Source: Blasia pusilla
Lineage: Eukaryota; Marchantiophyta; Marchantiopsida; Blasiales
Direction: 5' to 3'
DNA: 64,000 nucleotides
Assembly: GCA_050084515.1 (NCBI GenBank)
Contig: CM114273.1
Coordinates: forward strand, 21,700,001 to 21,764,000
The position numbers were made by a program, and so were the translations under genes. Under the pieces are notes generated by a model. It did no database searches and was not told where the DNA came from. It worked only from the letters and a program-made list of their open reading frames with translations. This document shows, one piece after another, positions 24,301-36,300 of the stretch (positions are counted from its first letter, which is position 1; each line of letters starts with the position of its first letter).

Positions 24301-26607
24301 AAAATAATCTGATCTCCATAGGCTAAAAGTAATTTGTTCCCTTACCTTGGCATTTAGTGACGGTAATAAGTCTGCACCGAAGAGTACAGATCGGAGGTGA
24401 TCTAACGGCTCATGCTTGCAAGAGGTGGATAGAACCGTCTTTTGAGGAGGGAATGCCACATCGCAATTGCAGTGAAATACAGTTAAGCTTAATCAGCTGC
24501 CTGCCACTAACACAGCTACTGTACAGAATAATACCCCTCCACACTAGAGCAGGTCTTAACACTCTCTGTCCAAAATCTGCATTGGAGTGGTGGGGACACC
24601 TGATCGGACGGCTTGTAACGACAACGGTTCATGGCGGATGGACGGATACATGGGCTTGGACGGAGTCAACACTTCCAGGAAAAATGTCCAGGAATGCTTC
24701 AGTTAAATGCACTTGTGAACCGTTAGATTATAATCGTACGGGCACCCTACTCCCACTGTGCGGATCCGACATGATTCTGGTCTGCTGTCATGGGAATTGT
24801 TCTAGACCAGAAAGTATCCGAGACTCACAGATTGACAGGTATGGTATGGGATACTCGTCAGGTTCCGTCGTATCTACTTACAAACTACGTGGACCCACAT
24901 TCGCGAACCGACGGCGGGAGTTCATAGGTTCAGGGATACCGGACGGACGGAGACGCGAGAGCGGAAGTTCCGAGGCAGTTCCTTAGTTAGTAGTCCCTAC
25001 GTAGCAGCCATGGCATTCGATTCGGGATCCGACGGGTGAGCTTGATCATGGCTCGGAACCAGAAGCGCGATACGACGCTGTATGCGGCAGAAGTGCATAA
25101 CGGCAAGGGTATCCGGTTGCGGGGCAGGACAGACGAGCCGACGGACGGACGGGAAGCGCGATGCATCGTGACGCCCCGCGGCTGTCCGATTATCTCAGAC
25201 GACGAACCGACGGCACAGATCTACCCCGACTGCGAACGGAGTTAGGTCGCACGTGGTTCATGGTGTAAACAAGCGAAGTGGGTGACAGGAAGCAAGAGCT
25301 TCGGGTTCCGAGGCAGAATGGAAGAAAATCCGCAGAGATGGAAGCCCGAGCTCCGCGTCGTGTGTCGGGTCCATTTAAGCATGTAAGGGACGCAGGAAGA
25401 AGGAATCAACTCGGTTGCAGATATGTTATGGCGTTCGTCGATTTGCGGTTCGCAACGCGCAGGAAGGAAGATCCAAGAGGTTACTGCAGAGTCTACACCG
25501 CAGAAATCGTCGTCTCGCTCTCGCTTTGGCTCTGGCTCTGACGGTGGATGGGGGGGATGTGGTGCAGGAGGAGGTAGTTGTGCGGGACATGCGGAGGAGG
25601 TGGTATTCGCTGTTGCGGTTGTTGTATGAAGAAGAAGCCGGGAAAACGGGACGGGATTCGGACTGTGTTTGGGAGGATTCAGAGGCGCAGACTCGGAGGA
25701 GGAGGAGCCCTGGGACGAAGCGGGACGGAGAATGATGGATGGCTGGTCGGGGAGGCTATGCACGTGCCGGAGCCAGGGGACTGCATATGGCCGGCAAAAT
25801 TAGATGGCCAGAAGAACCAGGCCGACGCTTTTCCTGCTACTGCAGGTCTGGACGTATTTCGGAAACGCATTAACGCGTCTGCCGCTGTAAGTGACGGAGT
25901 CGGAGGGACAGAAGCATCGGTAGAGAGACTCGAGAGCAGGAGCAGTGGGAGGAGAACGAACAGTGCAGGCAGTCATCGGCAGGCACTGCGCGGGAGTGAA
26001 TGCTTGTCATTATTATTATTATTATCATTATAATTTGTTCCGTGCTAGTATCACTACTTCTGTGTCGAGGCCCTTGAGGGCATCTCGCTCGCCGCTCTAG
26101 ACTCTGGAGGCCTGATTGTATGGGATGTGCGATAGTACAAGGAGACAGGTGAGACATTCTTGGTCTTCGCAGGACTACTGTGTGCGCTCAAAGCTGTCTT
26201 TACGGAGAGTTGAGCTGCACAATGCGAGCGGGCGCTAGACTTATGCTCGGAGCTAGAGTAATAATATGATTCTGGACTTGTGCTACGAATGAAGTGATTT
26301 CATTTTTTCATTCATAGTATGAAGCGTTGGTTCGATGATCTCGACCTCTACGACTAAGCAGTCCCTGGGGATAAAATGAGACGCACGCGGATGCTGCCGA
26401 ATTTTGGCGAGAATTGGAAGCATGTCAAGAGGTGGACTTCAGCTGGCTGAGATGGCGCAGTGAGGCTAGCATGCCTCCATTTGACTGAGTTGTGTGATCC
26501 TGAGGAACTTCATGCACTCCGGTACAAGGACGTTGCGTTGAGGATCTATCGCCAGCAGTATGGATGGTCTCACAATATTTTGTTGAGTGTCGAGAACCTA
26601 GCGCGGA
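24301..26607. other. GC-richer region upstream of the SET gene, no firm gene
   Basis: Base composition rises from about 24.3 kb. Long open frames occur on both strands (24357-24986 plus, 25242-25763 minus, 25578-26033 plus) but overlap, are low in complexity and show no domain. An ATG in good context at 25010 is followed by a GTGAGC donor at about 25036, and donor- and acceptor-like pairs occur near 26150-26172, so noncoding first exons of the SET gene or a short unrelated gene are possible. A (TTA)n tract lies at 26009-26029. Confidence 0.4.
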
Positions 26608-29600
26608 ATGCAAGGAAGCAGCAATGGAGCCGAGGACACTGGCGGTACAGGGAAGGTTTCAAGGGGAGTCGAAAGAGAGCTGAAATCTCGCAAAAAGCAG
26701 ACAATGTGGGGAACTCTGAGTAAAGCCCGGCGAAGTATGATATGCTTGCCGCATCCTACTGCTGTGTGTTCTAATGTTCGCACACGCATAGCCGGGCCCT
26801 TCTATCAGGTATGTGCGAATTGATTCTTCTCTTAATTGCAACTTATCAAGTAGGATTCCTTGTCTGTCCAATAGCACAGGGGAAGCATGCAGTTCTGCGA
26901 AATGATGGCTGTCCCGCATTTCGTCCTTTTTTGCGTGCACTCAAGTTACCACCCTCCAGGAACTCTTCAGGTGGAGCTCTACAGGATTCATTCGTGTCAA
27001 CGGAAGGCGTTTAGGCCAGCTTTTCTATTCACCGCCTGATTGTTACAAGAAGCTCCTCGTGTTTCTTCTAGTGTTTTTTCTCCCTTTGCGCTTGTGCGGA
27101 ATTTTTTTTTGCAGTAATTCTGGATCCAGCCGATCTACACGCTTTTGATTGAGCAGCTCTGCGAGTGAGCTCACTTTAAAGGGTTGTCGAATCTCCCTGT
27201 CCAAGAACTTTCACCGTGAACTGCGATGACATGAGAGCGGGAAGATACGAAATTTTTTCCACCTCTGAAAGATCATGTACAACGGCATGTTTTCGGGATG
27301 GAAAATTGGTACTTTCGTAATTTAAAGAGACTTGATACTCACGAGCCACTTCGTCGTTGGGCCAGGTGCAACCGGTAACCTACAAGGAGCAGGGCGAGTT
27401 TCTGGATTGGTTAAAGGAGCGCGGCCAGCAAGATGCCTGTTCTTCAACAACTGTCGGCATCTCCACCCATGGCAGGTGTGAAGCCCTTTAGATTGCTTTG
27501 GTTAGGAACTATCATAAAGAAATATACTACTGACTCGAGCTAAAGACTCTCCCCGGTCTCTTACTCTGTCTATGGAGGTTCCCATGGTGACGGCGTTTTG
27601 ACTCCCGTTTTCCATGTCGTTGTAATTATTGGTTTGGCTAATTTTGCTTCCTTTGCGGACCTTGGAAGTGAAGTCTGGATTTGTGGTGACCGTCTTGAAG
27701 ATCAATCTCTCACACTTTATCCGCCTCATGGGTGCAGAGCATTGTTTGCGACGCGTCCTATTCAAAGCGGGGAGCGTGTTCTCCGTGTTTCCCGTGATTT
27801 GGTATGTCTCAATGTTGTTGAGTAGTCACAGAGGAAACATTTACTGAACATCTTTCCTTCTAAAGTTGCGCAAATAGTAAAGAGAACGAGCGACGAAACA
27901 ATGTCCTTATTTTCTAATTAAAATAGGGATAAAAAAAGATTGGGTGTAAACCCCAAGGCTTTTGCTTTTGCGGACTCATATTTGAGAAGTTACTTGAGGC
28001 AGGTCACATATCCGATAAGTCCGACGTGGCCACCACTTCGATTCCACCGATCATTCAATACAAGAACCAATGCCTTCTCATTGAAGGATTAGGAGGTTTA
28101 AGTTAATACGTTTTACAAAGAGCCTCTAAAATTCATCTGTGACAGTACTAAAGAAGTCCTGCTTGTCACTTAGAAGCCGTCTACCTCGAGCCCCTGGCTG
28201 CACCGTGCTTGTAACTGGAAGAAATACAGGAGGGAATACTCTCTGTGGTGAACTTAGACTTGAGTCAGGTCCCCAAACAGAAAATCTTTCACCAATAGTT
28301 CTCGAGGCATGCTGGTTCAGATAGTTGAGACATTCAGGTCTGATTTTTGGCTGCCTCCTCACACCTGTGTTGCGCCCAGAGCTCTCCCACCACTTTGATA
28401 TTTCTGTTCTCATGAATGATATCTCCTGCTCCCAGAGTTCTGATCTTACAGGGAGTTCACCTGCAATGACGACCTCTGAGACCTGTTTCACCCTAGATTT
28501 CTCTTGGTTCACAGGCCTCCTCTGAGTCCAAGTGGTCCCACCATCAAGTATAGTTGCGGGGATCCATTTCCTATGTTACTCACTGCCATGTGAATCCTCC
28601 AGTGGCTTGACTCAAAGTTTAGATCTCGTACTGACCTTTGCTATCAGTGGCAAATGGCACGGCATAACACGAAGTGCTCTCAGCTTGACAGATTCAAGCC
28701 TGTCCCTTCGGTTTATTTAGTTTTACCATCCCACACTTTCATGCCATTTTCTTCTGGGATTGTAGTGCTGTGCAAGATAGCTGGGCAATTTACTCCTGAT
28801 GTGAGAAATCACAGTAATGGGCAGACTTGGATAGCTCACTTTCAAGCGATCTTGCTTGGTAGTCTTCTTGATGTGCGATTCCATATGTAACCCCTTCAGA
28901 ATTCAGAGCCCATCTAGGGTCAAATGGACACCCTAGGGATCTCCTGCTCTCCCAAATACCAGTGTTGATCGTGGTCCTTCCCCTTGACATTGAATGTCAT
29001 GACACCACAGGTAAAAAATTTGCCTCTATGGCAAATTTGGAGGTGTTATTTACTGGAGCTTGGTCCAAGTTTCACCTGGGATGTGTGATGTTCGGAATTC
29101 TAGAAGTGAGCTTCACCTCTTATTTTTCCAGCCAATAATGTCTACTTTCAAAAGTTTCTCATTGCCTCCTTGCTTCAGGCTTCTGTCCTCATGGATATTT
29201 GGTTCTCCGGATAACACTTCCTTTTTGTTAATCATGGTTTGGTGAAAACCAGCATTTCTAGACATAATTGAACTCAATTACCCTTCATACCAAGAAGACT
29301 GAATTTCTCTCTTGTAGAATAAAATAATTGAAGCACTTAAATTATGGCACGGAAACGATTGTGTAGTGTATATAGGGAAAATGTCATCCTGACAGAGAGG
29401 TTTGTGCTCTGTAGTTGATCACAGCAGACAAGTTGCCTAAGGAAGTCACCAGATTGCTACCCCAAGATGTCAGTGAGTGGGCACGTCTTGCACTATTCTT
29501 ACTTGCAGAGCAGCACAAGGGACAGGTAGGTGTGGAACTACTTGCAACATTTTCTTGTGAGTTTTTCTGTTCTGAAATCATTGTTTGATAACTGGTACTG

Positions 29601-32600
29601 TTGGGCCATCAAAATTTTGTCACCTGAGGGTTGCAAACCATGAGGGGTGGGAGATTTTTTGCCAAATGTCTAGCTGGAAAATTAGTAGAAGTATTTTCTT
29701 ATTAATGGAAGAAACCACCCAAATGTACGTTCAGGATGCTGCAAGTTTTGAATTTTCAGTCTGAGGTATGATAAAGTTTTAAAATGGAATGTAGAAGCAA
29801 ACATCTCATGAGAGATTTTCCCTCATGTTCCTAGAATAGTTGCAATTAAGGAATGCAGGAAAAAGGAGAAAGTAAGGCAGCTAACTCCTTGTTATCATGC
29901 AATTTTCTTTGACGTAGGATTCAACATGGTCTCCTTACATCGGTTGTCTACCTCCTCTAGGAACTATTCACAGTACGGTATGGTTTAACAAATGTCCCTC
30001 TCTTCTAAAGTTCACAAATTCAGTTGAGTGAAATGTGAAAGTTCTTTGAAGTATGTGTTCTTTTACATTGAAGTTGAAGTGTTCATGGACTTTTCAAGAG
30101 AGTGGTCATGAGCTTTGTGTGCTTGATTCAGGTATTTTGGAAGAAGGAAGAGTTGGAACTTGTTCGACATAGCTCTCTACATAGAGAGACTGTTCAAAGA
30201 AAGGCAATAATTGGTGCAGAGTTTGCAGCTGTACAATCGGTAATTAGCTCAATCAAAACCACTATATGTTCTTTCATGGTGGTGTGAGGAGATATCCATC
30301 ACAACGATGCTAACATCTTTTGTCTCATGGTGGGAAATGTCAGGCCCTTCAAAAATGTCCCCACATCTTTGGAGACCGTACCGCACATGCATATTTCAAA
30401 CATGCGTATGCAACAGGTTAGTTTCATACTAACGTGCCTAGGTGGTGTTGTCGCCTTCTGCTTTTGAAGGATAACGGGAGTTTATGTTGTTTGTCCTAGT
30501 GGTGCCAAGAGATGTTTTGGAGCATAGATTTCTGATAGCAAATTATTCTCACAAAGTCACATGGCTTCACTCTTTAGGGTCCGTGAATTTATCTGATGTG
30601 GCAAGCATAGATACCCATTGTGACTCAAAAATTTTCTTCATTCATCAAGTGGGTGGGGAAACACACATGGCGCAAGGTTCAAGCGCCTTTCCCACTGATG
30701 CAGGTGTAAAGGGATCCCTGGGCAGCAGTGCGTCCTGTCCTTTGGATAGACCTGAAGAGAGAATGCACCAAAGATTTAATCCCTATCTTTCAACCCGCAA
30801 TAATGCACCCGCTCTCTGGAGCATTTTTTCCTGGACATGCTAGAGGTGCAAATCCTGTGGTTTGAGAGCCCACTACACAATTGCATGGAAGCTTTCTCTA
30901 GCATTTCTGTTGTGAAACGTACCAGGCTGTGAAGTCAGTCACTGTTCTCTGTGAGAACCTAGCTACCTGTCCAAGTTTAGTTGGGTATGCTGAGAAACCT
31001 AGTTGGTGCTATGTGGTGTTACAGTGTGCTCACGGGCCTGGGGGATTGAAGCACTTCAAACTCTTGCTCTGGTATGCCTACGAGATCAGCCTGCACCTTC
31101 CTACATTACTGATAAAACATGAACTACTTGACTAGGTACATGATAGCGTTCCAGATTAATGAATTAAGGCGTTTTTTTGCGAGGAAAAACAGGTGCCTTT
31201 TGTGGACTTCTTCAATCACGATTCCTACTGCCAGTCGCTGCTTTCATATGACGAGGAACAAGGATATGCAGAGGTGAGGGATTCAATCTTTGCAACCACA
31301 ACCTAATCCTTTTTCTGGAGCATAAACCTCTCTGACTCAAGAGGATTGATGTTCATATCCTTCGATAGTTCCTTAATAGTGTTCTCTCCACTTGCAGGTC
31401 ATTGCAGATCGTGACTACACACCTGGTTCACAGGTTTTTCTCTCTTCCCTTGCCCTTGGACTAGTTATGTGCTCTTGTAATTGGTGGCAGAAATATGTCG
31501 TTTGGGCGTCTGACTATGGTTGTAAAGTCTCAAGCATGAAATCTTCTTTGGTATAGGTGCATTTGTATTGCAATCAATAACAGATCCGATTCTGATACAT
31601 CAGTATGGCCACTCAAACTTAGAAGTTGTATGATATAGCATGGTGATTTCTCAATGCTGAAAGGCTAGACGTAGCAGATTAATGAGAAGAGGCGGAATCA
31701 CAAAATCTTTAAAATTTCCACATTTAGACTCTCCTGACAGCGACATCTAATAGCACAAAAGTTGGACGAGAGAGCATTTATGCTTCTAAACATTTCGTGC
31801 TGATTTAATGAGGTAAAGTTTCGCATGATGTTCTGTAGAAACTAATAAACAAGAACGTGAGCAACCCCTCTGATGGTGCTATGAAATGTCAACACATGCA
31901 GGTGGTCCTTAGTTATGGACGGCTACCCAACAGTATTTTAGCACTGGACTTCGGTTTCACTTTACATGACAACCCTCACGATCAGGTTTGTCCTGTTCTT
32001 AAACTGTGTCTCCAACAATGGAATCACGTATTGATGTTCCGGAACGCAAGTTCTTCCCATTTCATGACTTTTTGAAAGTCCCGAGCAGCTTCTCAAGTCA
32101 TAAATCTTAGTCACATAATCAAGTCACGTGAGGATTTCGATTCAGTGGTTGCAATGTATCCAGTTGAGTTCAATTGACTTGGGTTGAAGACATGCAGCTG
32201 ATCCTTTTGATCCCCTTTGAAGGTGGAGGTCTGGATGGGAGTTTCTCGCCGGGATGAACTCCGAAAAATGAAGTTACAGTTGTTGCATTCCCACGACATG
32301 CCTACGTTTCTCCATGCCGATGGTTCTGATAGTGGTGGTTCTGGGTTCCACATCCGGTACGACACACCCCTGCTTCTCGCTCAGTCAATACTATAAGAGG
32401 ACCTTAATTAAATAGCTGGCTTGTTGGCAAATATACATGAGCACAGCAATTGTAGAGATTGACACTCAGATGTCTTTGTGGGATGGCAGAAGTGTAAGAT
32501 CTGCAGTTGGTCGTGGGAAAGGCATCCCACATTCACTCAGAGCTTTTGCTCGAGTTCTGTGTGCCGATTCTTCTCAGGGTTCGTAACCTCTCTTGCCTTT

Positions 32601-33802
32601 TGCTGTCGAAAACACTAAGTCGATATGTTTTGTTGGATACATGATTCGCTGATTAAAATTTTGTGCAAAAAGCTTGTGGCTTTTTGCACAACATTTGTTT
32701 CTTCCAAGTTCAATCGGAAGACTGCTCTCGGCAATTTCACATACGTTTGAGTAGTATCCTGTTTTTTATAGGTCGGGTCTCAAAGTCCACTAATTTAACC
32801 ACATTCCATTTCCCATTGCATATCCTAAAGTAGTCCTTGACTGCGGTGGCCAAGTGTACAGCTGTCCTTCTGCTTGAGTAACATCTTGGGCAACTACGAA
32901 ATCCCCAAATTCCGCTCATGGTCTCTCGCAGGGAAAAGTTATTCATATTTGCCTTTATTTACATCTCTTTCATGAAATTCAAACACTTTCCTGAATCCAG
33001 CGCCTACTCTGGTCCCTCAGAAAGATGTTGCAACTGACTTGCTGACAGAGACATACTTAATGCGTCACCAGAGAGGGTGGCTCAGTCCGAGGGTTTCCTG
33101 TTGTGGGCACGGAAAGGATTCCTTATATTTTTCAGTGTGGTCATGCAGAGTTGATAGAGATGGCAAATCAAGCAGCAAAGTATGACGGACGTCTGGCTCG
33201 ACGCCCCTTAAAAGACAGAAATAGAGAAGCCCAGGCCATGAGCCTGTTGCTGTCTCGTCTGGAAAGTATGTTGCAGCAGCGGCATGGTGCACTTCTGGTC
33301 AGTATTATACTTTAGATTCTAGTATGCCTTTCATCCATCCTGGGAGAGAATTGGAATGGTTAGCCCCAGTCTCCTCACTGTAGTGATCTACCGACTTGTG
33401 AGCGTGATGGTATGATGTTAAATGTAACGGGTGGGTGTTACGAAGATCAAGAAGTGTTTGCGAGCTTCCAGGTCGACTTAGTCGTCGTTGTTTTCCCAGA
33501 TGGAATACTTCGAGGTAGGTCCAAAACTTGAATTTCATGGTCTTAAACATAACAGTCTTTGGGGCTTTCGAGTTGGCAGTTTGCCAGAGGAGCAGGAATG
33601 TATGTAATCGACCCTAACTCATGATATGCCCTTTCAGGCCATGCGCTTAGTGGAAGCATGTGGAGGGAAAGGTGGAAGCAGTAGTCCGATTTCAGTGCAT
33701 TCGCAAATGGCAGGTGCCGTTATCGGTGGCGAGATGCGTGTTTTGAGATCTGCAATTTCTTGGCTGAGGAATCATTGTAGCCCTTCCACCGTCCTCACTT
33801 GA
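26608..33802 (+). CDS. SET-domain protein lysine methyltransferase, Rubisco LSMT/SETD3 type
   Basis: The class transfers methyl groups from S-adenosylmethionine to lysines of non-histone proteins. Exons: 26608-26808, 27366-27475, 27738-27801, 29415-29525, 29918-29977, 30132-30239, 30344-30416, 31025-31071, 31193-31273, 31398-31433, 31902-31985, 32223-32356, 32490-32578, 33001-33092, 33136-33297, 33638-33802. They join in frame to 538 residues. The SET fold is split as in the family: GISTHGRALFATRPIQSGE (N-SET), then an inserted helical part (LITADKLPKEVTRLLP; FWKKEELELVR), VCSRAWG, VPFVDFFNHDS (the NHxS motif), and VVLSYGRLPNSILALDFGF with the catalytic Tyr. A C-terminal substrate-binding-like part follows (CGHAELIEMANQAAKYDGRL). 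Canonical GRGL is GRAL here. The first exon and its ATG are the weakest part; the real start may differ. The third intron (1.6 kb) holds a foreign minus-strand ORF. Confidence 0.85.
28126..28512 (-). pseudogene. Intronic minus-strand open frame, probable inserted gene or element fragment
   Basis: A 128-residue open frame with no ATG at its 5' end lies inside the longest intron of the SET gene. It reads like former coding sequence (LWEQEISFMRTEISKWWESS, then IRPECLNYLNQHASRTIGER and FSVWGPDSSLSSPQRV) and similar-looking but broken sequence continues upstream to about 28.7 kb. I do not recognise the family; a retroelement or captured gene fragment fits its position and orientation. The unusual length of the host intron supports an insertion. 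Confidence 0.35.
32661..32691. repeat. Perfect hairpin (13-bp arms) in an intron of the SET gene
   Basis: TTGTGCAAAAAGC, loop TTGTG, GCTTTTTGCACAA. It lies between exons 13 and 14 and far from both splice sites. Confidence 0.75.
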
Positions 33803-35399
33803 GTAGGCCACGACAAGCAAGATCAGCTCCTCGATCTTACCTTCAAGATCCCGGTCTCTGAAAGCCCAAGTACGGACAGAATTGTCCCCTCATCGTTTCC
33901 CTTTTGGTAAAATCGGAAGTTCTGAAGCAGCCCTTTCGTGAGAAACGGTAGCAATGTATCTAGCACAACGTGGAACCAGTGGATTCTTACGGACACCAAG
34001 TCCCAAACGCGCTACAGAAAGTCCACATATTTATGACGGTAGGTCTGCAGAGAAAATCGCCACATCCATCGCTGGTGGCGGGTTCTGCGCAGAAACATGT
34101 CTTCATTTATGGTGGTAGGTTCTTCACCACATTGGTGAAAGTTACACATAGAGTAGGAGTTAAAGAACGCATGGTGTATTCAAGTGACACGCTATTCATA
34201 GATGTGGGTCCGCAGAGGAGTAGCTGGCTATGAGCTGACCTGCCCAGTCGACGAGAAACCGGGGAAATCGGGGATCTTCAGACTTCCATGAGCCCACAGT
34301 ACAGCTTTGCTTCAAAGCGAAATCCCCTTGTCCGTTCGGCAAAACTGACGAAAGATCGAATTTGTAAATCCTCCCATATTTTTAGAACAATAAAACTGCA
34401 GTCCCGCTGCCGAAATTCCTCTCCGGACGGTTGTGCGAAATGAGGTATCCCGGGAGACAGCGACCAGAGCACACTGGATTCCAGCCGGATGACGACTTTC
34501 AATGAGCACTGAAATGTACCTCACTTCCGCCGCCCCCCGCTTGTGCCTGCGCCTCTCTTTTCCGAAACACAAATAGCATGGGATTAGCGCCGCACCTGAG
34601 AGATCAGGCATGGCGAGGCCCTTGGCAACTCCGAGTGGAACTCAGGTAAAAGTGTACACATCGAATTGTGCGCGTCTCGCTTCTCGACCTTGAACCCTAC
34701 CTACGCAATGATGCAGTCCTCGTGGTTGATGTTCCCGATCTGAAGAAACGACAAGGAGTGAAGTCATTGACGATCCACCCGAGGAAAGAAGCCATTATGA
34801 CGTCCTTATCCTGAGCTCCCGGCGAGAGGAAAGCTTTTGGAATGTTACGGATGAGGAATACAATCGTGTTGTGGCGTACACATGTGATTTCATGTCGTGA
34901 AGGTGTTAAAATAAAAAATATGACGCTGATTCTTAAATTCTGCTTTACTGGACGGAAATTCTGAGTCTACTCTCTAAGCTCGTGCGAACGACAGTCTCAT
35001 GTCAAAAGTTGATTGGAGTGAAACGTGTACGTGGGTTACTTCTTTTGGACTTTCAACCATGTAATTTGAAAAATTTCAAGATTTATAACCTTGTCCTTTT
35101 CCAGGTTTTTTTTATAATAAAATGAATATGTTTTGATGTTTGTTATTATAATAAAATGGACCTTTTTCAAGGTGCAAGATGAGGTGAATGTGTTGAACAC
35201 ATCCACGCATCTAGGGTCTAATCAACTCATTGGAACATGTAAATCTCTTCGTATGTCCCTCTAGTGACCCACCACTTATTAACTAGTTGTATTAGCCATC
35301 ATATTAACTACTACTCACTAATAAGACCTAGACAAGGTAGAGAAGTCCAAGTAGGGAAAGTGATGAAAAGCATGAGGTGAGGAGTGTAATTAGAGGTTT
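33803..35399. other. 3' flank of the SET gene and intergenic DNA
   Basis: No convincing gene. Minus-strand open frames at 34.28-34.61 kb overlap one another in two frames and carry no domain. 34.9 kb onward is AT-rich. Confidence 0.5.
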
Positions 35400-36300
35400 T
35401 GTGGATTTAAAGGTAAGTTTTACTCGTCTAAGGAATGTTACTATGACACACTATCTTGTCTATTTTACGCCGATAAATTTTGGAGACAATAGCATTAATG
35501 TTGTGAGCATACACATGGTTACACAATCTACATCGTTGCTCACCTCCACACAACAAACACGGTTAATCTTCCGAACATATGGGTAGGTCTGTACACATAT
35601 AAAAATATATTCACACATGTATAATAAGACCACATAACTGCCCCCCTTTAACTAGCAATTGGGTCTCTTAAATCCAAGTTGCACATATCACATCCATATG
35701 ACATAATCAACTGCCCTCTACACATTTGGGAGACACTCATCATCTCGTGAGAACCGTATCAAGAAGGGGGGCAAGACACGACATGTGCCACCCTCTAGAA
35801 CAACACTCACAAACAAATACTTCTAGTGGTAGTATACATACACTTCAAGCCTTTAGGTACCACCACCAAGTTCTAATGTGCTTTCCCATCCACCTTCATA
35901 AGTTGGCACAATGCATAATTCTGCACACCTTTGGCCTCAACTAGACCAATTGAAATATTTGATGCAATTTTTTTTCTTTTTTTCTTGTGTTAACTCATTG
36001 GAAACCGGACTTATTGAAACCCGATTCTACGCCCCGGGGATTGTCAGGCCAGTCAAAGACTGATCCGTCTAAACCAATTGAAGCCATAGTTGCCATACCA
36101 TTCTTTCTAACATGAGGAATCTGGTAGAAAACTCCTCATGTACATGCAAAATGATGTGCCCTATAGTGACATCTATTGTTGTTAGTGCTGTAATATCTAC
36201 ACCATCTCTCAAAACATGCTCATCCTCGAATCTTACAAACCAAGCCCCCAAAAAATAACCTTGATATGGCTATCTCGAGATCCAAAAATGAATGGTACTA
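35400..36300 (-). mobile_element. Decayed Ty3/gypsy fragment, LTR edge plus 3' pol end
   Basis: Phrases follow the order seen at 42.86-43.5 kb: GCATACACATGGTTAC at about 35507, a C-rich polypurine-tract complement (CTGCCCCCCTTTAACTAG) at about 35638 followed by GGGTCTCTTAA, then GACACGACATGTGCCACC near 35775. A minus-strand stretch at 36069-36251 aligns with the residues before the PHD finger of the better element (LTTIDVTIGHIILHVHEE versus PTMLDVSAGRTILRVREV). The PHD part is partly deleted. Old and noncoding. Confidence 0.6.

Noticed and set aside
24357-24986. 209-residue plus-strand open frame
   Set aside because: No domain, no splice partners, overlaps other frames; text looks random and the ATG has no support.
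25242-25763. 173-residue minus-strand open frame starting Ser/Pro-rich, transit-peptide-like
   Set aside because: Low-complexity complement of a GC-rich tract that is also open on the plus strand in three frames; no conserved domain.
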